24,225 bases of DNA from a virus. Positions 1 to 4,468 of this stretch are shown piece after piece. The DNA is taken from IMG/VR virus record IMGVR_UViG_3300048110_000157, positions 1 to 24,225 of that record; one strand, written 5' to 3'. The notes beneath the pieces were generated by a model. It ran no database searches and had not been told where the DNA came from. It saw only the letters and a program-made list of their open reading frames with translations. Each line of letters begins with the position of its first letter. The first letter of the stretch is position 1. A program made the position numbers and the translations under genes.

Positions 1-374
1 TTGAAGACGCTATTTGTGCTACGAAAGCTGCTATAAAAGAAGGGATTGTTCCTGGTGGTGGTATTGCTTTACTTAATGCTGCTACAAACTTAAAAGCTAA
101 GTCTGTTGGCGAAACAGTTTTACTAGAAGCTATAAAAGCTCCTTTTAAAACTATATTAGACAACGCTGGTGTAGAAAATATAGATATACCGGCAAGAAAA
201 GGACAAGGCTACAATGTGGTTACAGGAAAAATGGTAAATATGATTAAACACGGCATTATAGACCCATTACTTGTCACCAAGAGCGCTCTTCAAAATGCAG
301 CTTCAGTAGCAACAACGATATTATCTACAGATTGTGTAATTAATAATTTAAGAATTAATGAAGGCAATAGGTAG
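1..374 (+). CDS. groEL: GroEL-like chaperonin (Hsp60), C-terminal part; 5' end outside window
   Basis: This is the last 123 codons of a group I chaperonin, read in the frame starting at base 3. It should form the ATP-driven folding ring that encloses non-native proteins. The fragment starts in the second part of the equatorial domain with EDAICATKAA, where the Asp (bases 6-8) matches the ATP-hydrolysing Asp398 of E. coli GroEL. GIVPGGGIALL follows (nucleotide-binding Gly415 region), then GIIDPLLVTKSALQNAASVA, whose Asp matches Asp495. All three nucleotide-contact landmarks visible here are intact, so an active ATPase is expected. The protein stops soon after TDCVINNL and lacks the Gly-Gly-Met tail of bacterial GroEL. 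Phage-encoded GroEL proteins are known. The phage origin of this copy is inferred from the unbroken gene train behind it. Confidence 0.93.
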   Translation, partial: EDAICATKAAIKEGIVPGGGIALLNAATNLKAKSVGETVLLEAIKAPFKTILDNAGVENIDIPARKGQGYNVVTGKMVNMIKHGIIDPLLVTKSALQNAASVATTILSTDCVINNLRINEGNR

Positions 375-618
375 AAACATTATTATAAAAAAAGCGAAAG
401 AAGGTACCACTAAAACAAAAGGTGGTCTTCTTTTAGCTGAGAATCACAGAGACGATATTAGATACGTTCAAGCAACAGTTTACTCTGTTGGTGATGAAAT
501 ACAAGGTTTAAAGCAAGATGACATTATTCTATATGACCGACACGCTGGGCATAAAATAGAAGTTGAAAAAGAGGCTTACCATGTTATCAAGGTCCAAGAC
601 GTTGTAGTTGTTTTATGA
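358..618 (+). CDS. groES: GroES-like co-chaperonin (Cpn10)
   Basis: An 86-residue co-chaperonin, expected to form the heptameric lid of the GroEL cage. Landmarks in order: the first strand AIGRNIIIKKA (1-14), a mobile-loop region with GGLLLAE at about 22-28 (Leu-Leu-Leu replaces the Ile-Val-Leu that touches GroEL), ATVYSVGDE (core strand), LKQDDIILYDRHAG (matching VGDIVIFNDGYG of E. coli GroES) and a closing strand HVIKVQDVVVVL. It is about ten residues shorter than E. coli GroES, mainly around the roof hairpin. The start lies inside the last codons of groEL (17-base overlap), so groES follows groEL, the reverse of the usual bacterial order. No Shine-Dalgarno is visible, and translation probably depends on coupling to groEL. 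Confidence 0.88.
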   Translation: MKAIGRNIIIKKAKEGTTKTKGGLLLAENHRDDIRYVQATVYSVGDEIQGLKQDDIILYDRHAGHKIEVEKEAYHVIKVQDVVVVL

Positions 619-1058
619 GAAGACTAGAGGCTGATGATATAAAAGACCTCAACCTTATGAAGCATTATCGCATTATAAGAAAATGGGCTTGTAGAAACAA
701 CGATCTAAACGATGCAGATCTAGAGTTATTAATTTACTTAGACTGTATAGACATGTTTAGAAAAAAAGACTTTCAAGATGGAAGTTACTCTTACAGTTGG
801 GACAATCGTCGGTGGAATAGATTATTAAAAGAAGGCTGGATAGTTGTGTGGCGTCATAGAAATAGAACCACACAGAAATACCATATATATAAAACATCTA
901 TTAAATGTAAGCAGCTTATAAAGCGTGTTTACAGAATGATGCTAGGTAAAGAAGATATACCTACGTCTGAATCTAATAGCATTATACGTGGTAATACATA
1001 TACAGACAAAGTTTTAACAAAAGCAATACATAACGTCAATAAAGACAAATACAGATAA
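615..1058 (+). CDS. Putative winged-helix DNA-binding protein
   Basis: A 147-residue, basic protein that I do not recognise by name. The order of elements resembles a MarR-like winged helix. There is a helical start (HYRIIRKWACRNNDL), a helix LNDADLELLIYLDCI at about 31-45, and SWDNRRWNRLLKEGWIVVWR at about 61-80. That last stretch looks like a recognition helix running into a wing strand. KYHIYKTSIKCKQLIKRVYRMMLGKEDIP (about 88-116) resembles the wing return and long C-terminal helix of MarR proteins. The start codon overlaps the groES stop as ATGA, so the two are translationally coupled. A role in transcription control, or in binding phage DNA, is inference from fold only. The last 30 residues are polar and probably disordered. 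Confidence 0.5.
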   Translation: MRRLEADDIKDLNLMKHYRIIRKWACRNNDLNDADLELLIYLDCIDMFRKKDFQDGSYSYSWDNRRWNRLLKEGWIVVWRHRNRTTQKYHIYKTSIKCKQLIKRVYRMMLGKEDIPTSESNSIIRGNTYTDKVLTKAIHNVNKDKYR

Positions 1059-1059
1059 A

Positions 1060-1458
1060 ATGAAAGGTAAACAATACGATTACAAAGAGGCGTATAATAA
1101 AAATCTAACGCCTAAAGCTAGATTACATTATCTAGAAAATGCTAGGCATGATCAGGACGCTCCTACGAATATGTGTTCACCAAATCATTATGATTCACCT
1201 GCCAAGCAGGTTGGTATAGTAGATCCACTAGCTCAACAGCAAATGGTTCAACCAATGACTAACGTAACCCCAGCTGGTTCTAGTTTAGTAAACCCATTTT
1301 CACCTCAAGCTCAAGCTAATGCTCAAGGTGTTTTTGGAACAACTCCAATGATGCAAAACGCAGTTGGCGCACCAGCTATGTTTAAAGATCAAACTGGTGA
1401 TGGTAAAATTACACAGGCAGATGTTATAAAAGCTAGAGTAGAAGGATATAAAAAATAA
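1060..1458 (+). CDS. Small Pro/Gln/Asn-rich protein with one EF-hand-like loop
   Basis: A 132-residue protein of unknown role. The N-terminus (KGKQYDYKEAYNKNLTPKARLHYLENARHD) is probably helical. The middle (about 50-105) is low-complexity, rich in Pro, Gln, Ala, Asn and Met, and looks disordered. Near the C-terminus DQTGDGKITQAD (110-121) matches a canonical 12-residue EF-hand or dockerin-type calcium loop: Asp at positions 1, 5 and 12, Gly at 6, Ile at 8. A short helix VIKARVEGYKK follows. A single loop could bind calcium only weakly or after dimerising. There is one base between the preceding stop and this ATG, so it belongs to the same operon. A virion role is possible but not shown by sequence. 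Confidence 0.72.
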   Translation: MKGKQYDYKEAYNKNLTPKARLHYLENARHDQDAPTNMCSPNHYDSPAKQVGIVDPLAQQQMVQPMTNVTPAGSSLVNPFSPQAQANAQGVFGTTPMMQNAVGAPAMFKDQTGDGKITQADVIKARVEGYKK

Positions 1459-1462
1459 AGAT

Positions 1463-1663
1463 ATGAAAGATATTAAACAACTAAAAGCTGACCTAGCAGG
1501 TCAAGTAGGTGAGAATGCTATATGGGACGGTCCATTAAGCAAAGAAGGTTTTCCAATGGGTAAAGGTTCTAGTTCAGGTAAAAATGGATTAGAAGTGTCT
1601 AAAGCGCCGTTTGAGTGTGGACACGGAACACCGATTACTTCACGAGCTAAAGCTTTTAAATAA
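1463..1663 (+). CDS. Small hypothetical protein
   Basis: A 66-residue protein not recognised as any family. It has an amphipathic start (MKDIKQLKADLAGQVG), a Gly/Ser/Lys-rich middle (FPMGKGSSSGKNG) and a basic end with KAPFECGHGTPITSRAKAFK. The single CGHG could contact metal but lacks partner ligands. It sits 4 bases after the previous gene, and its TAA shares a base with the next ATG (TAATG), so it is in a translationally coupled run. The coding call rests on packing, direction and frame continuity rather than homology. Confidence 0.6.
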   Translation: MKDIKQLKADLAGQVGENAIWDGPLSKEGFPMGKGSSSGKNGLEVSKAPFECGHGTPITSRAKAFK

Positions 1664-2049
1664 TGAGTTCTCCATTTGCATTTAAGTTTTTAGGTAAAAA
1701 ACCTTTTACTAAAAAAACAATAAACCCAGAGGCTGGTGGTAAAGACTATGAGGCTATGGGTGATGCCGCTAGAAAAAAAGAGCAAAAGCTTAGCGCTGAA
1801 ACCGGCGGTGTTGATTACGAAGCTAAATTAAAAGTTCAAAAAGAAATGTCACCACTTAAAGGCGCTTATTCTTCTGGAGCTGGTGGTTCTGTTTATGTAT
1901 CTACAGCTGGCGCTTTTCAAAATCTTCAAGATAAAATATCTGCAGGTATACAAACCAATATAGCAAACGAAAAGTTCAAAAACTTCTCATGTCCAGAAGG
2001 GCAGCGAAAAACCATTGATAAAAATGGAAACCTTACTTGCTCAACATAA
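1663..2049 (+). CDS. Small hypothetical protein with an internal 23-residue repeat
   Basis: A 128-residue protein of unknown function. A duplicated motif is visible: PEAGGKDYEA at 22-31 and AETGGVDYEA at 45-54, each followed by a charged, Lys-rich segment. The two copies use different codons, so the repeat is old or selected at protein level. KEMSPLKGAY (60-69) is a short basic motif, followed by a Gly/Ser/Ala-rich stretch. The C-terminus carries two cysteines (about 110 and 126) around EGQRKTIDKNGNLT, which could form a small disulphide or metal-stabilised hairpin. The start is coupled to the previous stop (TAATG). A minor virion or assembly role is only a guess from context. Confidence 0.62.
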   Translation: MSSPFAFKFLGKKPFTKKTINPEAGGKDYEAMGDAARKKEQKLSAETGGVDYEAKLKVQKEMSPLKGAYSSGAGGSVYVSTAGAFQNLQDKISAGIQTNIANEKFKNFSCPEGQRKTIDKNGNLTCST

Positions 2050-2051
2050 CA

Positions 2052-2360
2052 ATGGCATTTAAAATAACTCCACCTTACTCAATGGATAATACTCCAATTT
2101 ACAACGTAAACATGGAAGATGGTGTTATGGGTAAAGCTAATAAAAATGGTACTATAATTCTAAATAAAGATTTAGACGCTTCGCAGTGTGATAAAGTTAT
2201 CGCGCACGAGAAAGTTCATATAGACCAAATGAAACGTGGAGACCTTGATTACGACGATAAATACGTATATTGGAAAGGTAAAAAATATTCAAGAGCACAA
2301 ATGAAAGAAGGTGCTAAAAACTTGCCTTGGGAAGCTGAGGCTTATAGAAAAGTAAAGTAA
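2052..2360 (+). CDS. Minimal HExxH zincin-like protein (putative metallopeptidase)
   Basis: I start this at the ATG two bases after the preceding stop (MAFKITPPYS, 102 residues). An in-frame ATG at 2037 would add five residues inside the previous gene and is less likely. The zinc-peptidase motif HEKVH is at 52-56, in the helix KVIAHEKVHIDQM. Downstream, LPWEAEAY has Glu94 and Glu96, either of which could be the third zinc ligand, giving a gluzincin-like set of two His and one Glu. A strand-like IILNKDL precedes the helix, as in zincins where the edge strand lies over the active site. At about 100 residues it is near the smallest size for a zincin domain. The substrate is unknown: candidates are a virion precursor, host cell wall peptide or host protein. 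Catalysis is inferred from motifs only. Confidence 0.68.
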   Translation: MAFKITPPYSMDNTPIYNVNMEDGVMGKANKNGTIILNKDLDASQCDKVIAHEKVHIDQMKRGDLDYDDKYVYWKGKKYSRAQMKEGAKNLPWEAEAYRKVK

Positions 2361-2390
2361 CAAATAATATAAACAAGTAATAATAAGAAA

Positions 2391-2753
2391 ATGAACGGAC
2401 CATTTAAAATGAAGCCTGGAAGAGGTAATATGCCTAAAACAGGTAGAGATATTCCAACGAATATGGTAAATCCTAATACAAAGCAAACTGTTTCAGAGAA
2501 AACTGCCGCTGCTAGTAGAGCAAAAGGCAAAATGGCTTCTGTTAAAGCGGACATAAAAGCTGGAAAACATAAACCAGGTAAAAAGGTAAAAGTTACGACA
2601 ACCTCCGGTAGAGAAATAGAATTGGACACAAGAAGCTCATCATATAAAGCTTTGCAGCAAAGAAAAGCAAAAAAAGAAAACAAACCAAGCAAGGAGTTTA
2701 AAAATGTCGCTATTTCAAAAGACAAGACTATTGCAATGGAAGTTAGAGGGTAA
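2391..2753 (+). CDS. Highly basic small hypothetical protein
   Basis: A 120-residue, strongly Lys-rich protein of unknown family. It starts MNGPFKMKPGRGNMPKTGRDIP, a basic Gly/Pro/Met pattern, then has Ala/Lys-rich segments and the strand-like KKVKVTTTSGREIELD (about 63-78). The C-terminus is basic (KALQQRKAKKENKPSKEF) and ends AISKDKTIAMEVRG. The net positive charge suggests nucleic-acid binding or internal capsid packing, but this is inference. It lies 30 bases after the zincin-like gene, with an A-rich leader (AATAATAAGAAAATG) and no Shine-Dalgarno. The open reading frame on the opposite strand here is a shadow of its A-rich codons. Confidence 0.6.
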   Translation: MNGPFKMKPGRGNMPKTGRDIPTNMVNPNTKQTVSEKTAAASRAKGKMASVKADIKAGKHKPGKKVKVTTTSGREIELDTRSSSYKALQQRKAKKENKPSKEFKNVAISKDKTIAMEVRG

Positions 2754-2755
2754 TA

Positions 2756-3157
2756 ATGAAAAAGATTTGGCAATGGCTTACGGGTTCCGTCATAAAAGAA
2801 GTTGGCGAGGTTTTAGATAATCTTACAACAACTAAAGAGGAAAAACTAGAAGCACAACGTCTTATTACAGAAATTCTTGAGAAAGCTGACAAGGAGGCTC
2901 AAGAGCAAGTTACAAAAAGATGGGAGTCAGATATGCAGTCTGATTCTTTTTTGTCTAAAAATATTCGCCCAATGGTACTTATATACTTAACGGTTATATT
3001 TACTGTATGTGCGTTTTTTGATGGAAACATCGGAGAATTTAAAATAGCAGAAGAGTACATCCCAATATTCCAAACTCTTCTTGTTACAGTTTATGGAGCT
3101 TACTTTGTAGGTAGAACTTGGGAAAAAGCAAAATCAATAACAAATAACAAAAATTAA
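2756..3157 (+). CDS. Phage holin, 3TM family
   Basis: A 133-residue membrane protein of the phage holin 3TM type, which makes holes in the inner membrane at the end of infection. Order of elements: an N-terminal amphipathic helix (IWQWLTGSVIKEVGEVLDNL, 4-23), a charged coil (25-60), then RWESDMQSDSFLSKNIRPMV, the family's typical approach to the membrane. Next come a transmembrane segment LIYLTVIFTVCAFF (about 73-88), a short loop with Asp/Gly/Glu, and a second segment IPIFQTLLVTVYGAYFVG (about 102-119) that ends in GRTWEK. The order W-D-S-LS-NIRP then TM-loop-TM-GR is the family hallmark. The start is two bases after the previous stop. No endolysin gene is recognisable next to it. Confidence 0.82.
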   Translation: MKKIWQWLTGSVIKEVGEVLDNLTTTKEEKLEAQRLITEILEKADKEAQEQVTKRWESDMQSDSFLSKNIRPMVLIYLTVIFTVCAFFDGNIGEFKIAEEYIPIFQTLLVTVYGAYFVGRTWEKAKSITNNKN

Positions 3158-3167
3158 ATTTAATCAA

Positions 3168-3416
3168 ATGGCAAAAATTAAAGAAGAACAGTTAAAAGAA
3201 ATCGTTGAATTACAAGGTAAACTTGGTCAAATACTTTCTAACATCGGAGTTTTAGAATCACAAAAACACGGTTTACTACACGATGTGGCTGCAGCAAACA
3301 AAGAATTAGAAGACTTTAAAGCAAAACTAGAAGAAGAGTATGGAGCTATTTCTATAGATCTTTCAACTGGTGAGTATACTGAAGTTAAAGAAGAAGAGGC
3401 TAAAACAGAGGAATAA
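3168..3416 (+). CDS. Small coiled-coil protein
   Basis: An 82-residue acidic protein. Residues 4-58 form a clear heptad pattern (LKEIVELQGKLGQILSNIGVLESQ then LLHDVAAANKELEDFKAKLEEEYG) and should be a long coiled coil, perhaps a helical hairpin around the Gly at 36. The end is Glu-rich. It follows the holin after 10 bases (leader TTTAATCAAATG) and its stop shares a base with the next ATG. The position next to a holin makes a spanin-like or lysis accessory role conceivable, but there is no signal peptide, lipobox or membrane anchor, so I do not call it that. A structural or assembly role is equally possible. Confidence 0.65.
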   Translation: MAKIKEEQLKEIVELQGKLGQILSNIGVLESQKHGLLHDVAAANKELEDFKAKLEEEYGAISIDLSTGEYTEVKEEEAKTEE

Positions 3417-3643
3417 TGGATTCAGTCATTAGAAAAATCAGTATTGGATCTGATTACAAAAATGACGCCATGCACTATTCTGTAGGCCAACAGGTTTACG
3501 GAGGTCACGAGATAGCTTATATTTTATTTAACGAAAAAGATTCGTCATATAACATACATATTAAAAAAAATAACGAGGTTTTACCTTGGAAAAAGTTTAA
3601 TAAAAATATGGCGGTATCTATAGAGTATGATTTAGAGTATTAA
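3416..3643 (+). CDS. Small hypothetical protein
   Basis: A 75-residue protein, probably a compact beta-rich fold. Strands suggested by the sequence are VIRKISIGSD, HEIAYILFN, YNIHIKKN and AVSIEYDLEY, with MHYSVGQQVYGG between the first two. Its role is unknown, with no catalytic motif or membrane segment. It is coupled to the genes on both sides by single-base TAATG overlaps, so its amount is probably tied to that of the coiled-coil protein before it and the tandem-GroES-like protein after it. Confidence 0.62.
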   Translation: MDSVIRKISIGSDYKNDAMHYSVGQQVYGGHEIAYILFNEKDSSYNIHIKKNNEVLPWKKFNKNMAVSIEYDLEY

Positions 3644-4248
3644 TGAATTCTTTATATGACTTTATAGTAAAGCCAGTTGGAGACAAATATAGTAATACAA
3701 TTAAAGTTGGTGATAAAGACTTAGTTGTTAATACTAAAATTGAAAACTGGAAATTTGTAAACAGAATAGCAGAGGTAGTTCAAGTGCCTTTAGCTTTTAA
3801 ATCTGTTATTAGCAAAGGTGATGAAGTTGTAATACATCAAAATGTATTTAGAACTTTTTATGATATGAGAGGCGAAAAGAAAAAGAGTAGGTCGTTTTTA
3901 AAAGACGATCTACATCTTTGCGCCCTTGACCAAATATATCTTTGTAAAAACAATGGTGTTTGGCGTACTTTAAACGATAGATGTTTTATTTCACCTATAA
4001 AAGAAAAAGACAATCTAAAAGGCGATAAAGAACGCAGCCTTGTTGGTATATTAAAATATAGTAATAGCTCGCTAGAAGCGCTAGGAATAAACCCAGGAGA
4101 TATTGTAGGCTTCAAGCCTAATGGCGAATGGGAATTTTTAGTTGATGGTGAGCGTCTTTATTGTATGAAATCTAATGATATTGTAATTAAGTATGAACGT
4201 AAAGGAGACGAAGAAAAATATAATCCAAGCTGGGCGCAGAGCGGTTGA
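3643..4248 (+). CDS. Tandem GroES-like (double Cpn10 fold) protein, putative
   Basis: A 201-residue protein in which both halves can be aligned by eye to GroES. First half (about 1-105): YDFIVKPVGDKY matches the first GroES strand (HDRVIVKR), KDLVVNTK the mobile loop, FVNRIAEVVQVP the RGEVLAVG strand, ISKGDEVVIHQNVFR the VKVGDIVIFNDGYG segment, and DDLHLCALDQIYLCK the closing EEVLIMSESDILAIV segment. Second half (about 106-190): NDRCFISPIKEKD repeats the first strand. RSLVGILKYS, INPGDIVGFKPNGEWEF and ERLYCMKSNDIVIKY repeat the rest in order. This is the architecture of the double co-chaperonin Cpn20 of plastids. Assignment is by pattern, not a search. A plain structural role cannot be excluded. 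Its 3' end overlaps the next gene by 56 bases. Confidence 0.62.
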   Translation: MNSLYDFIVKPVGDKYSNTIKVGDKDLVVNTKIENWKFVNRIAEVVQVPLAFKSVISKGDEVVIHQNVFRTFYDMRGEKKKSRSFLKDDLHLCALDQIYLCKNNGVWRTLNDRCFISPIKEKDNLKGDKERSLVGILKYSNSSLEALGINPGDIVGFKPNGEWEFLVDGERLYCMKSNDIVIKYERKGDEEKYNPSWAQSG

Positions 4249-4468
4249 AGAGCTAATTAAAGTAGCTAAAGAACCTATTGTAGATTCAGATGATGATATC
4301 TCTGCAGACAGACTTAAAAACGCTGCAGCTACAAAGAAACTCGCTATATTCGATGCTTTTGAAATATTAACGAGAATAGAAAACGAGCAAGAGCTGCTAG
4401 AAGATAAACCTAAAGAAGTTAAAAAAGAAAAAACTTTTAGAGGGTTTGCAGAAGGGAGGTCTAAATAA
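4193..4468 (+). CDS. terS: Putative small terminase subunit
   Basis: A 91-residue, mostly helical protein directly before the large terminase gene and coupled to it by a TAATG overlap. Helices are suggested at IIQAGRRAVEELIKVAK (about 10-26) and at DRLKNAAATKKLAIFDAFEILTRIENEQELLED (about 40-72), followed by a Lys/Arg-rich tail. The size is at the lower limit for a small terminase and no clear helix-turn-helix is visible, so the call rests on position. The ATG at 4193 lies inside the previous gene. An AAAGGAG at 4201-4207 sits just after it, so a later start near 4220 (ATA) is possible, though I keep the ATG. Confidence 0.45.
   Translation: MNVKETKKNIIQAGRRAVEELIKVAKEPIVDSDDDISADRLKNAAATKKLAIFDAFEILTRIENEQELLEDKPKEVKKEKTFRGFAEGRSK
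4454..4459 (+). promoter_or_regulatory. Strong Shine-Dalgarno-like site for the terminase gene
   Basis: GGGAGG lies 8 bases before the terminase ATG at 4468. It stands out because nearly all other starts in the window have A/T-rich leaders without such a site. It also encodes part of the upstream protein, so it could be chance. Confidence 0.4.

Noticed and set aside
1-374. Host chromosomal groEL at a prophage edge
   Set aside because: groES and the following genes continue in the same direction with overlaps, no integrase or attachment site is visible, and the gene order is not the bacterial one. Upstream sequence would settle it.
2037-2051. Upstream ATG extending the zincin-like protein by five residues
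   Set aside because: It lies inside the end of the previous gene, while the ATG at 2052 follows its stop by two bases like the neighbouring starts.
2342-2773. A 143-codon minus-strand frame opposite the basic protein
   Set aside because: Its Phe/Leu/Ser-rich translation is the mirror of Lys- and Glu-rich A-rich codons. All real genes here run on the + strand without gaps.
3168-3416. Spanin call for the coiled-coil protein after the holin
   Set aside because: There is no signal peptide, lipobox or transmembrane anchor.
4201-4222. Alternative ATA start for the putative small terminase after AAAGGAG
   Set aside because: ATA starts are rare and other starts here do not need a Shine-Dalgarno site; the ATG at 4193 is kept, with the doubt noted.
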